A DNA stretch of 64,000 bases, taken from positions 51,202 to 115,201 of the forward strand of contig JAIXOP010000007.1 of the NCBI GenBank assembly GCA_027486725.1. The letters run 5' to 3'. Position 1 is the first letter of the stretch. Every line of letters begins with the position of its first letter. Positions 22,197 through 31,686 of this stretch are shown here, piece by piece. The notes below the pieces were generated by a model. That model was not told the origin of the DNA, did not search any database, and saw only the letters and a program-made list of their open reading frames with translations. A program made the position numbers and the translations under genes. This DNA comes from Burkholderiales bacterium. Its GTDB lineage: Bacteria > Pseudomonadota > Gammaproteobacteria > Burkholderiales > Burkholderiaceae_A.

Positions 22197-24605
22197 ATGT
22201 CGGCCCAGAGCCTGGTGCTGCCGTTCGAGCAGCTTCGCATGACGGATGTTGAGTCCGTGGGAGGCAAGAACGCCTCCCTCGGGGAAATGATTAGTCAGCT
22301 GGCCTCTGCCGGGGTCAATGTTCCCGGCGGCTTTGCCACCACGGCGCACGCCTTTCGGGTGTTTCTCGAGCACGGGGGCCTCGGCGATCGGATTGCCAAG
22401 GCACTGTCGGGCCTGAACACCGAGGATCTCCGCGCCCTGGCATCGACCGGCGCCCAGATTCGCCAGTGGATCGTCGAGACACCGCTGCCGCCGGCGCTGG
22501 AGGCCGAGATTCGGGCCCACTACGAGCGCATCGCTGCGGGCAATCCCCAGATCTCCCTGGCGGTGCGTTCGTCCGCGACGGCCGAGGACCTCCCCGACGC
22601 CTCGTTTGCAGGCCAGCAGGAGAGCTACCTCAACGTGGTGGGCATCGAGGATGTGCTCGACAAGATCAAGCACGTCTTTGCCTCGCTCTACAACGACCGA
22701 GCCATCTCTTACCGGGTGCACAAGGGCTTTGCCCATGCCGATGTGGCCTTGTCTGCCGGCATCCAACGCATGGTGCGCTCGGACACCGGCGCCTCGGGCG
22801 TGATGTTCACCATCGACACCGAGAGCGGCTTCGATCAAGTGGTCTTCATCACCAGCTCCTATGGGCTGGGCGAGACCGTTGTCCAGGGCGCCGTGAACCC
22901 CGATGAGTTCTATGTTCACAAGCCCAGCCTCGAGGCCGGATTCCAGGCCGTGGTCCGGCGGCAGATCGGCAGCAAGCTCATCAAGATGGTCTTCTCGACC
23001 CCCGAGGAGCGGGCCTCGGGCGGCAAGGCGGTGAAGACCGTCGACGTTCCTGCCGAGCAGCGCAACCGCTACTCGCTCACCCACGAGCAGGTCTCGCAGC
23101 TCGCCCGCTATGCCCTCATCATCGAGCGCCACTACGGCCGTCCGATGGACATCGAGTGGGGCCTCGATGGCCAGGATGGGCAACTCTTCATTCTTCAGGC
23201 CCGCCCCGAGACCGTAAAGTCGCAGGAGAAGTCGAGCGATCAGCAGACCCAATACACCCTGAAGGGCAGCAGTGCAGTGCTCGCCTCGGGCCGCGCCATC
23301 GGCCAGAAGATCGGCTCCGGACCCGTGCGGGTGGTGGGCGACGCCAGCGAGATGGAGCGGGTGCAGCCTGGCGATGTGCTGGTGACCGACATGACCGACC
23401 CCAACTGGGAGCCCGTGATGAAGCGGGCCTCGGCAATCGTGACCAATCGGGGTGGCCGCACCTGCCACGCGGCAATCATCGCCCGCGAGCTGGGAATTCC
23501 AGCGGTGGTGGGCTGTGGCGACGCCACCGACCATGTGCAAGACGGTACCCTCGTCACGGTGTCGTGCGCCGAGGGCGATACCGGCAATGTGTATGAGGGC
23601 CTGCTCGAGACGGAGGTCAACACCATCGAGGTGGGCGAGCTGCCCGAGATCCCGGTGAAGATCATGATGAACGTGGGCAATCCGCAGCTGGCCTTCAATT
23701 TTCAGTCCACGCCCAACCACGGCGTGGGCCTGGCCCGGCTCGAGTTCATCATCAACAACAACATCGGCGTGCATCCCAAGGCCATTCTCGACTACCCCCA
23801 GGTGGATGCGGAGTTGAAGAGCGCGGTCGAGCGGATCGCCCGGGGCCATGCCTCGCCCCGCGACTTCTTCGTGGATCGGCTGGCCGAGGGCGTGGCCACC
23901 ATTGCAGCAGCCTTCTGGCCCAAGCCCGTCATCGTGCGCATGTCGGACTTCAAGTCCAACGAGTACCGCAAGCTGATCGGCGGCACCCGCTACGAGCCCG
24001 AGGAAGAGAATCCCATGCTGGGATTCCGCGGTGCCTCGCGCTACATCGCCGAGGATTTCCGCGCCTGCTTCGAAATGGAAGTGGAGGCGCTGCGCCGCGT
24101 TCGCGAGCAGATGGGCCTGCGCAATGTGCAGATCATGGTGCCCTTTGTGCGCACGCTGCGCGAGGCCGAGCTGGTCAACCGCCTGCTCGACGCTCATGGT
24201 CTGGGTCGTGGCTCGGGCGCCGATGCCCAGGGCCAGCATGGCCTCAAGCTCATCATGATGTGCGAGCTGCCTTCCAATGCGCTGCTGGCCGATGAGTTTC
24301 TGCAGCACTTCGATGGCTTTTCGATCGGCTCCAACGACCTCACGCAGCTCACCCTGGGCCTTGATCGAGATTCAGGGCTGGTGGCCGAGGGCTTTGATGA
24401 GCGGGATGCGGCAGTCAAGAAGCTGCTGACCATGGCCATTGAGGCCTGCAACCGCCACGGCAAGTATGTGGGCATCTGTGGCCAGGGCCCCAGCGACCAT
24501 CCGGACCTGGCCGAGTGGCTGGTGGGGCAGGGGATTCAGTCGATCTCTCTGAACCCCGACACCGTGCTGGCGACATGGCGCCAGCTCGGCGGGGCGGCTG
24601 CTTAA
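22197..24605 (+). CDS. ppsA: Phosphoenolpyruvate synthase
   Basis: Converts pyruvate and ATP to PEP, AMP and phosphate for gluconeogenesis. The 802 residues show an N-terminal ATP-grasp nucleotide domain ([30 protein letters not shown]), the phosphohistidine domain with [15 protein letters not shown] (catalytic His424), and a C-terminal PEP-binding barrel ([19 protein letters not shown]). AGGGGA precedes the ATG. No convincing promoter is seen in the 107 bases shared with ppsR. A 10-pair hairpin follows the stop. Confidence 0.97.
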   Translation: MSAQSLVLPFEQLRMTDVESVGGKNASLGEMISQLASAGVNVPGGFATTAHAFRVFLEHGGLGDRIAKALSGLNTEDLRALASTGAQIRQWIVETPLPPALEAEIRAHYERIAAGNPQISLAVRSSATAEDLPDASFAGQQESYLNVVGIEDVLDKIKHVFASLYNDRAISYRVHKGFAHADVALSAGIQRMVRSDTGASGVMFTIDTESGFDQVVFITSSYGLGETVVQGAVNPDEFYVHKPSLEAGFQAVVRRQIGSKLIKMVFSTPEERASGGKAVKTVDVPAEQRNRYSLTHEQVSQLARYALIIERHYGRPMDIEWGLDGQDGQLFILQARPETVKSQEKSSDQQTQYTLKGSSAVLASGRAIGQKIGSGPVRVVGDASEMERVQPGDVLVTDMTDPNWEPVMKRASAIVTNRGGRTCHAAIIARELGIPAVVGCGDATDHVQDGTLVTVSCAEGDTGNVYEGLLETEVNTIEVGELPEIPVKIMMNVGNPQLAFNFQSTPNHGVGLARLEFIINNNIGVHPKAILDYPQVDAELKSAVERIARGHASPRDFFVDRLAEGVATIAAAFWPKPVIVRMSDFKSNEYRKLIGGTRYEPEEENPMLGFRGASRYIAEDFRACFEMEVEALRRVREQMGLRNVQIMVPFVRTLREAELVNRLLDAHGLGRGSGADAQGQHGLKLIMMCELPSNALLADEFLQHFDGFSIGSNDLTQLTLGLDRDSGLVAEGFDERDAAVKKLLTMAIEACNRHGKYVGICGQGPSDHPDLAEWLVGQGIQSISLNPDTVLATWRQLGGAAA

Positions 24606-24613
24606 GCTTGGGT

Positions 24614-24640
24614 GGCCGATCGGGTCACCGATCGGCCTTT
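24614..24640 (+). terminator. Hairpin after ppsA, probable terminator
   Basis: GGCCGATCGG - GTCA - CCGATCGGCC is a perfect 10-pair stem followed by only three T. The weak tail makes it less certain than the rpsB and gltA terminators, but its place nine bases after the ppsA stop suits termination. Confidence 0.65.
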
Positions 24641-24641
24641 C

Positions 24642-24672
24642 AATGAACTACTGAATTAATGAACTACTGAAT
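24642..24672. repeat. Short tandem duplication between ppsA and the binding-protein gene
   Basis: AATGAACTACTGAAT occurs twice (24642-24656 and 24658-24672), period 16. The second copy contains the last codons and the TAG stop of the minus-strand binding-protein gene, and the first lies beyond that stop. It is one of four such duplications next to stop codons in the window. Confidence 0.9.
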
Positions 24673-25821
24673 CACGCGCACCAAGGAACGCGATCCCTTC
24701 TCGTAGGTGAAGAGGGTGAGCGTGCCGCTCAGCACATCGCCTTTGGCGTCGAAGGCAATCGGGCCGGTGACGCCCTCGTACTTCAGGCCCTTCAGGGCTG
24801 CGATGACCTTCTTCGGGTCGGCGCTCTGGGCTTTCTGAATGGCCTCGGCCAGCATCATCGTGGCGTCGTAGACGTAGGGGGCGTAGAGCTTGACCTCCTG
24901 GCCTGTCTCTTTGCGGAAGCGCTCCCGGAACGCCTTGTCCTTGGCCACATAGGCACCCGTCACACCACCGGCCTCGGCACAAAAGAGCTTGCGATCGCCC
25001 AGGGCAGGGCCGGCCAGCTTGGGCAGATCCCCCGTGCAGACGCCGTCGCCCCCAACCACCGTGGCATCGATGCCCTGCTGGCGCATCTGCCGGATCATGG
25101 GTCCGGCCACGGCATCCATTCCGCCATAGAAGACGACGTCGGGCTTCTTGCCACGGATGGCGGTGAGGATTCCTGAAAAGTCGGTGGCGCGGTCGTTGGT
25201 GTACTGGCGGGCGACCACCTCGACGCCGGCCGACTTCAGGCCTTTGACGAACTCGTCGGCCACGCCCTGGCCGTAGGCGGTGCGGTCGTCGATCACGGCC
25301 ACGCGCTGGCCCTTGAGCTCGGTGGCTGCATAGCGTCCCAAGACCCCGCCCAGGCGCTGGTCGTTGGCCACCACCCGGAAGGCCCCATCAAAGCCCTGCT
25401 GGGTGTACTTGGGGTTGGTGGCCGAGGGCGAGATCTGGGGGATGCCCGCCTTGTGATAGATCGCCGAGGCGGGGATGGTGGTCCCGGAGTTCAGGTGGCC
25501 GATCACGCCCACCACCTTGGCATCGACGAGTTTCTGGGCGGCCGCGGTGCCTTGCTTGGGGTCGGCACCATCGTCTTCAGAGATAAGTTCAAAGCGGACC
25601 TTCTTGCCCCCAAGTTGGATGCCGGCCTTGTTGAGGTCTGCGACGGCCATCTTGGCGGCGATCTCGTTGTCTTTGCCCAGATGGGCCTGATTGCCAGTGA
25701 GCGGGGCCACATGGCCAATTTTGAGCACCAAATCGGCGCCCTGTGCAGCCGCAGGGGCGGAGACGACGAGGGCAGAAACCAGGACCGAGAAGGCAGCGAG
25801 GTGGCGGCGGTGCGGATGCAT
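24664..25821 (-). CDS. ABC-type branched-chain amino acid-like substrate-binding protein
   Basis: Periplasmic ligand-binding protein of the LivJ/LivK type (type I periplasmic-binding fold). The 385 residues begin with a signal peptide (MHPHRRHLAAFSVLVSALVV, cleavage near AAAQG) followed by LKIGHVAPLTGNQAHLGKDN, the usual start of the mature protein. IGHLNSGTTIPAS and FDGAFRVVANDQRLG are further family segments. No permease or ATPase genes lie nearby, so it must work with a transporter encoded elsewhere, and its ligand cannot be assigned. Its ribosome site may be hidden in a hairpin. Confidence 0.9.
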   Translation of the reverse strand: MHPHRRHLAAFSVLVSALVVSAPAAAQGADLVLKIGHVAPLTGNQAHLGKDNEIAAKMAVADLNKAGIQLGGKKVRFELISEDDGADPKQGTAAAQKLVDAKVVGVIGHLNSGTTIPASAIYHKAGIPQISPSATNPKYTQQGFDGAFRVVANDQRLGGVLGRYAATELKGQRVAVIDDRTAYGQGVADEFVKGLKSAGVEVVARQYTNDRATDFSGILTAIRGKKPDVVFYGGMDAVAGPMIRQMRQQGIDATVVGGDGVCTGDLPKLAGPALGDRKLFCAEAGGVTGAYVAKDKAFRERFRKETGQEVKLYAPYVYDATMMLAEAIQKAQSADPKKVIAALKGLKYEGVTGPIAFDAKGDVLSGTLTLFTYEKGSRSLVRVIQ

Positions 25822-25825
25822 GCGG

Positions 25826-25846
25826 ATCTCCAGTGGGTTGGGAGAT
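25826..25846 (-). promoter_or_regulatory. Hairpin that may hide the ribosome site of the binding-protein gene
   Basis: On the minus strand ATCTCC, nine bases, then GGAGAT form a six-pair stem. The second arm contains the GGAG ribosome site six bases before the ATG at 25819-25821. Pairing would block initiation. The stem is short, so this is tentative. Confidence 0.35.
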
Positions 25847-25852
25847 TTCAGT

Positions 25853-26308
25853 CTAGCCCCGTTTGACCTCGGTGCGCATCAGGCGCTGCTTGTCGCGCTG
25901 CCATTCGCGCTCTTTTTCGGTGGCACGCTTGTCGTGCTGCTTTTTGCCCTTGGCCAGACCCACCTCGAGCTTGATCCTGCCTCGGCTGAAGTGCAGATTG
26001 ATTGGAACCAGGGCCATGCCGGCACGCTCGACCTTGCCGATCAGCTTGCTGATCTCCTGAGTCTTCAACAGCAGCTTGCGCGAGCGCACCGGGTCGGGGC
26101 TGATGTGGGTGGAGGCTGTGGGTAGGGGGGAGATGTGGGCGCCAATCAGCCAGAGCTCGGCCTGACGGATCACCACGTAGGCCTCCTTGATCTGAACCCG
26201 GCCCGCGCGGATGGATTTGGCCTCCCAGCCCTCCAGCACCAGGCCCGCCTCGATGCGGTCCTCGATGAAGTAGTCGTGGAAGGCCTTCTTGTTGTCGATG
26301 ATCGTCAT
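25853..26308 (-). CDS. smpB: SsrA-binding protein SmpB
   Basis: Carries tmRNA to stalled ribosomes in trans-translation. The 151 residues match the family: N-terminal [40 protein letters not shown], then a basic C-terminal tail ([20 protein letters not shown]) that threads the mRNA channel. The tmRNA gene itself is not in the window. It is divergent from ratA with only 11 bases between start codons. Confidence 0.96.
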   Translation of the reverse strand: MTIIDNKKAFHDYFIEDRIEAGLVLEGWEAKSIRAGRVQIKEAYVVIRQAELWLIGAHISPLPTASTHISPDPVRSRKLLLKTQEISKLIGKVERAGMALVPINLHFSRGRIKLEVGLAKGKKQHDKRATEKEREWQRDKQRLMRTEVKRG

Positions 26309-26319
26309 AAAATGCGCGG

Positions 26320-26814
26320 ATGCCCGAAGTCGTCAAAACGGTGTTGGTGCCGTATTCCGCGTCCGAGATGTTTGCCTTGGTGTCAGACGTCGCATCCTAT
26401 CCAAGTTTCCTGCCCTGGTGCGGGGGATCGAGTGTCGCTCCCCACCCAGAGGGCTCGGCAGTCCCAGCCTCTGGATCCCCTGGGGCCGTCGACCGAGTCC
26501 TGGCCACGGTGATCATCTCTTTCAAAGGCATTCGCCAGAGCTTCACCACGGCCAATACCCAGACGCCGCCTGCATCGGGCCCTGGGAGCATCCGCATGAC
26601 CCTGCACGAGGGTCCTTTTCGCAGCCTGGAGGGCCACTGGCAGTTTGTCCCCCTGTCCGAGCAGGCCTGCAAGGTGAGCTTTCATTTGGAGTACCACTTC
26701 TCCAGCCGCCTGCTCGAGGCGCTGGTGGGCCCGGTCTTTGGTCAGATCACGGGCAGTTTTGTGGATGCCTTTGTGCGCAGGGCCGAGCAGCTCCACGGTC
26801 CCAGAAAGGTCTAG
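26320..26814 (+). CDS. ratA: RatA-like START/coenzyme Q-binding protein
   Basis: Member of the polyketide cyclase/START family that includes Escherichia coli RatA, reported to hinder 70S ribosome assembly, and the yeast coenzyme Q-binding protein Coq10. The 164 residues begin [20 protein letters not shown] and [14 protein letters not shown], matching the YPxFLPWC signature, and end with [13 protein letters not shown] Ser/Pro/Ala-rich insertion (about residues 42-58) lengthens one loop. The smpB-ratA-rnfH neighbourhood is conserved in proteobacteria. No ribosome site is visible in the 11-base gap. Confidence 0.85.
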   Translation: MPEVVKTVLVPYSASEMFALVSDVASYPSFLPWCGGSSVAPHPEGSAVPASGSPGAVDRVLATVIISFKGIRQSFTTANTQTPPASGPGSIRMTLHEGPFRSLEGHWQFVPLSEQACKVSFHLEYHFSSRLLEALVGPVFGQITGSFVDAFVRRAEQLHGPRKV

Positions 26815-26818
26815 CGGC

Positions 26819-27130
26819 GTGGCTGAGGCGGGTCTGATTCGGGTGGTGCTGGTCTGGTGCCTGCCCAGGCTCCCGACCCAGCGCCGCGAACTGCTGCTGC
26901 CAGTGGGCACGCGGGCGGCGGAAGTCTCGGTGGAAGGCCCGGGCACGCCGGTGGGCTGGGCCCGCTGGGGCGTGCTCCTGAAGCCCGAGGCGGAGCTGGT
27001 CGATGGGGATGAGCTCACGGCGGTGCTGCCCCTGCGGGCCGATCCCAAGCTCGCCCGCCGTCAGCGGGTGGCCCAGCAGCGCAAGGTGCGGCGGGCAAGC
27101 GGCAAAAAGACCTGCTGGCTTCCCGCATAA
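26819..27130 (+). CDS. rnfH: RnfH family protein (ubiquitin-like fold)
   Basis: Small protein of the RnfH/YfjF family with a beta-grasp fold and no firmly known function. The GTG at 26819 follows AGAAAGG and gives 103 residues. The frame is open upstream but overlaps ratA. The family end is recognisable: LVDGDELTAVLPLRADPKLA followed by RRQRVAQQRKVRR, like the DGDRVEIYRPLxADPKxxRR pattern. The N-terminal half is diverged. It lies four bases after ratA. Confidence 0.78.
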   Translation: MAEAGLIRVVLVWCLPRLPTQRRELLLPVGTRAAEVSVEGPGTPVGWARWGVLLKPEAELVDGDELTAVLPLRADPKLARRQRVAQQRKVRRASGKKTCWLPA

Positions 27131-27141
27131 TGGAGGGTTAA

Positions 27142-28623
<1,482 letters not shown>

Positions 28624-28647
28624 CAGGCCACAGGAAGAGCCAAACCG

Positions 28648-30309
28648 ATGGCCCAGCATTCCAAGATTCTCATCCTCGACTTTGGCTCGCAGGTCACGCA
28701 GCTGATCGCCCGCCGAGTGCGCGAGGCGCAGGTCTTCTGCGAAGTGCACCCCTGCGATGTGAGCAGCGATTGGGTGCGCAGCTTTGCGGCCGATGGCCAG
28801 CTCAAGGGCATCATCCTCTCGGGCTCGCACGCCAGCGTGTACGAGGTTGATGATCGCGCGCCCGATGCGGTGTTTGAGCTGGGTGTGCCCGTGCTGGGCA
28901 TTTGCTACGGCATGCAGACCATGGCCACACAGCTGGGCGGCAAGGTCGAGGGCTCCGAGACCCGCGAGTTCGGCTACGCCGAGGTCCGGGCCCGGGGCCA
29001 CACGCGCCTGCTGCGCGACATCGCCGACTTCACCACGCCCGAGGGCCATGGGATGCTGAAGGTCTGGATGAGCCATGGCGATAAGGTCACCACACTGCCA
29101 CCGGGCTTCAAGCTCATGGCCTCAACCGAGAGCTGCCCCATCGCAGGCATGGCCGACGAGGACCGAGGCTTCTATGCGGTGCAGTTCCATCCCGAGGTCA
29201 CCCACACAGTGCAGGGCAAGGCCATCATCGAGCGCTTCGTGCTGGAGATCTGCGGCGCCCGCCAGGACTGGATCATGGGCGACTACATCGAAGAGGCTGT
29301 GGCCCGGATTCGGGAGCAGGTGGGCGATGAGGAGGTGATCCTTGGGCTCTCGGGGGGCGTGGATTCTTCGGTCGCGGCCGCCCTCATTCATCGCGCGATT
29401 GGCGATCAGCTCACCTGCGTGTTTGTGGACCATGGCCTGCTGCGCCTGAACGAGGGCGATATGGTCATGGAGATGTTTCAGGGGCGGCTCCACGCGCGCG
29501 TGATCCGAGTGGATGCCAGCGAGCTGTTTTTGAGCGAGCTCTCCGGAGTGGCGGACCCCGAGGCCAAGCGCAAGATCATTGGCCGGCTGTTTGTGGACGT
29601 CTTTAAGGCCGAGGCGGAGAAGCTCAAGGCCGGCGGTGCAGGGCAGGGCAGTGATGCCCAGGGCCTTGGTGCTGGGGGCCGCCAGCACCGGGGGGCCACC
29701 TTCCTGGCCCAGGGCACCATCTATCCAGACGTGATTGAGTCGGGCGGCGCCAAGAGCAAAAAGGCCGTGACCATCAAGAGCCACCACAACGTGGGTGGCC
29801 TGCCCGAGCAACTCGGGCTCAAGCTCCTGGAGCCGCTGCGGGACCTGTTCAAAGACGAGGTCCGCCAGCTGGGCCTAGCGCTCGGTCTGCCGCGCGAGAT
29901 GATCGATCGGCATCCATTTCCAGGGCCCGGCCTGGGCGTGCGCATTTTGGGGGAGGTCAAGCGCGAGTACGCCGACCTGCTGCGCCGTGCCGACGCGATT
30001 TTCATCGAGGAGCTGCGCCGCGAGGTCGATGCCGCCAGCGGCAAGACCTGGTACGAGCTCACCAGCCAGGCATTTGCCGTCTTCCTGCCAGTTAAGAGTG
30101 TGGGCGTGATGGGCGATGGCCGGACCTACGACTATGTGGTGGCGCTGAGGGCGGTGCAGACAAGCGACTTCATGACCGCTGACTGGGCGGAGCTGCCCTA
30201 TGGCCTGCTCAAGCGGGTCTCGGGGCGGATCATCAATGAGGTGCGGGGCATCAACCGGGTTGCCTACGACGTGAGCTCCAAGCCGCCTGCGACGATTGAG
30301 TGGGAATGA
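28648..30309 (+). CDS. guaA: GMP synthase (glutamine-hydrolysing)
   Basis: Aminates XMP to GMP with glutamine nitrogen and ATP. The glutaminase domain has the nucleophile Cys86 in GICYGMQ and the His-Glu pair in FHPEV. The PP-loop ATP pyrophosphatase signature is [15 protein letters not shown], and the dimerisation domain ends in PPATIEWE. At 553 residues it is longer than the usual 525, because of a Gly-rich insertion of about 22 residues ([19 protein letters not shown], about 329-350) just before [14 protein letters not shown], plus a smaller one near [16 protein letters not shown] precedes the start. Confidence 0.97.
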   Translation: MAQHSKILILDFGSQVTQLIARRVREAQVFCEVHPCDVSSDWVRSFAADGQLKGIILSGSHASVYEVDDRAPDAVFELGVPVLGICYGMQTMATQLGGKVEGSETREFGYAEVRARGHTRLLRDIADFTTPEGHGMLKVWMSHGDKVTTLPPGFKLMASTESCPIAGMADEDRGFYAVQFHPEVTHTVQGKAIIERFVLEICGARQDWIMGDYIEEAVARIREQVGDEEVILGLSGGVDSSVAAALIHRAIGDQLTCVFVDHGLLRLNEGDMVMEMFQGRLHARVIRVDASELFLSELSGVADPEAKRKIIGRLFVDVFKAEAEKLKAGGAGQGSDAQGLGAGGRQHRGATFLAQGTIYPDVIESGGAKSKKAVTIKSHHNVGGLPEQLGLKLLEPLRDLFKDEVRQLGLALGLPREMIDRHPFPGPGLGVRILGEVKREYADLLRRADAIFIEELRREVDAASGKTWYELTSQAFAVFLPVKSVGVMGDGRTYDYVVALRAVQTSDFMTADWAELPYGLLKRVSGRIINEVRGINRVAYDVSSKPPATIEWE

Positions 30310-30333
30310 AGAGTAACTGAAGCGGCTTACTCT
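30310..30333 (+). repeat. Inverted repeat just after guaA
   Basis: AGAGTAA (30310-30316), ten bases, then TTACTCT (30327-30333) form a seven-pair stem starting right after the guaA stop. No T tract follows, so termination would be weak at best. It marks the left edge of the accessory stretch. Confidence 0.4.
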
Positions 30334-30382
30334 CTAACTGATGCATCCGTATGTTGCTCACGCACAGGCGAGGTGGCGTTCT

Positions 30383-30613
30383 ATGAAAGCTAAAAAGTTC
30401 GACCAACAGTTTGACGACGGCGTCGACATCGCCAGCTCGCTGGACTTGTCCAGAGCCAAGCGCGTACTGCAGGATCAAAAGCGGGTGAATGTCGACTTTC
30501 CAACTTGGATGATCGACTCACTGGATCGTGAAGCCAACAAGCTGGGAGTCACAAGGCAGTCGATCATCAAGGTGTGGCTTGCTGAACGGCTCGAGGCGAG
30601 CAGGTCGAGCTGA
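30383..30613 (+). CDS. Orphan CopG/BrnA-type ribbon-helix-helix antitoxin
   Basis: DNA-binding antitoxin-like protein of 76 residues. The start at 30383 (MKAKKFDQQFDDGVDI) is supported by GAGGTGG seven bases upstream. The C-terminal part RVNVDFPTWMIDSLDREA and LGVTRQSIIKVWLAERLE is a ribbon-helix-helix domain of the kind usually encoded directly after a BrnT-type toxin. Here only 73 bases separate it from guaA and no toxin reading frame is present, so the partner appears lost or is elsewhere. Its base composition is less GC-rich than its neighbours, suggesting acquisition. Confidence 0.75.
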   Translation: MKAKKFDQQFDDGVDIASSLDLSRAKRVLQDQKRVNVDFPTWMIDSLDREANKLGVTRQSIIKVWLAERLEASRSS

Positions 30614-30672
30614 ACGAAGGTTCGGCCTGCAACATTTGGGTCGGGAGGCATTGGTCGCCTCGTGAGTCCATG

Positions 30673-30951
30673 TCAACGCTCGCTGCGTTTGAGGTCGCGG
30701 TAGAAATTTTCGTGCGGACCGACCATCAACAGCTTCAGCGTGTTCTCATCCAACACTCGGTAGGCAAGCAGGCACAACAGAGTGCCCATGCGGAATTTGT
30801 AGACCTGCACTCCGGCGAGATCTCCAACCTTGGTTTCTCCCACGTCGGGCTGGCTAACAACGGCTCGCACCGCTTCGTCGAGCAAAGCTTTTTGCTGCTT
30901 GTGCAGCTTCTTAACGGCGCGCTCGAAGGTCGGGGTGACAAGGATCCGCAT
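30673..30951 (-). CDS. RelE/ParE-superfamily toxin
   Basis: Second gene of a toxin-antitoxin pair. The 92 residues fit the RelE/ParE fold: MRILVTPTFERAVKKLHKQQ at the N-terminus, a central LAGVQVYKFRMGTLLCLLAY strand pair and a C-terminal LLMVGPHENFYRDLKR. RelE members cleave mRNA on ribosomes while ParE members poison gyrase, and sequence alone does not decide which applies. The ATG overlaps the antitoxin stop (ATGA), so the two are translationally coupled. Confidence 0.82.
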   Translation of the reverse strand: MRILVTPTFERAVKKLHKQQKALLDEAVRAVVSQPDVGETKVGDLAGVQVYKFRMGTLLCLLAYRVLDENTLKLLMVGPHENFYRDLKRSER

Positions 30952-31160
30952 CAGCCGAACTGGTATTCACCCACGGGTTCTTCCTGGTCAGCGATCAGAA
31001 TGTCGCGGATGACGCTGAAGGGCAGGTCAGGGTTTTCTGCTGCGATCTTGCCAATTTGAGACCAGTACTCGATCTGCTTGGGCACTGAACGGTGCTCGAT
31101 GGAGCCGTAGCGCTTGGCAGTCTCGACTAGGGTTTCGGACAATTTGACATTGACGGCCAT
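30951..31160 (-). CDS. ParD-like antitoxin
   Basis: First gene of the pair. The start at 31158-31160 is fixed by AAGGAGATCCCT before ATG and gives 69 residues; the longer open frame upstream is noise. The sequence VKLSETLVETAKRYGSIEHR and SVPKQIEYWSQIGKIA matches the ParD-like antitoxin family (Pfam PF11903), whose N-terminus makes a ribbon-helix-helix DNA-binding dimer. The C-terminal tail (DILIADQEEPVGEYQFG) probably wraps the toxin. Such antitoxins usually repress their own promoter. Confidence 0.8.
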   Translation of the reverse strand: MAVNVKLSETLVETAKRYGSIEHRSVPKQIEYWSQIGKIAAENPDLPFSVIRDILIADQEEPVGEYQFG

Positions 31161-31183
31161 AGGGATCTCCTTTGCTTGGCTCC

Positions 31184-31189
31184 ATGATA
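31184..31189 (-). promoter_or_regulatory. Candidate -10 box of the toxin-antitoxin operon
   Basis: TATCAT on the minus strand (five of six matches), 23 bases upstream of the antitoxin ATG. No matching -35 element is seen at 16-18 bases. Confidence 0.35.
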
Positions 31190-31314
31190 GCCCGCAATGG
31201 TCCGAAACGGAGCCTTTGATCACTCTCCCTCGGCCATTGCTTCGTCGACGATCTCGAAGTGAATCACGAAGCCGGTCAGATGGAAGCACTGCAGGAGCGC
31301 GACGAACGCGCCGG

Positions 31315-31590
31315 TCATAGCCACCCCGCTTTGCGGAATCGCCAGAACAGGATGGCGCCCGCACCGCCGATGATGGCCAGCGCCGCAGGGTAGCCGTAGG
31401 CCCACTGAAGCTCCGGCATGTGCTCGAAGTTCATACCCCAGATGCCAGCGAGGGCGGTGGATACGCCAAAGATCTCGGCCCAGGCGGCCAGGCGCTTGGT
31501 GATCTCCGACTCCTCAATCGTCACAATCGAGAGATTCACCTGGATGGCGGTGCCGATCGTCTCGCGGATGCGGTCAATCGCCTCTGGATG
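31315..31590 (-). pseudogene. 3' remnant of a corA magnesium/cobalt transporter gene
   Basis: About 91 codons on the minus strand match the C-terminal end of CorA. They include the last long helix (TKRLAAWAEIFGVSTALAG), the pore signature GMNFEHMPEL, the second membrane helix and the typical ending RFRKAGWL. CorA is normally over 300 residues, so some two thirds of the gene, with its cytoplasmic domain, is missing. The homology stops about 95 bases before the start of the divergent radical SAM gene. The frame happens to stay open into that gene's antisense strand, but those residues are not CorA. I read this as a deletion or insertion scar. Confidence 0.8.
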
Positions 31591-31686
31591 TTGGCACACC
31601 GCGGGGGAGAGGGCGCTGCTGCAGAGCCTCCAGGTCCTGCCATCTATACTCCCCCCATCGACACCGCCGCACCCCGCCACCCACCC

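Noticed and set aside
31220..31318. 32-codon frame (MTGAFVALLQCFHLTGFV...) overlapping the corA remnant stop
   Set aside because: It has a hydrophobic stretch and a GGGGTGG upstream, but no recognisable family and little room; it may be debris of the same rearrangement.
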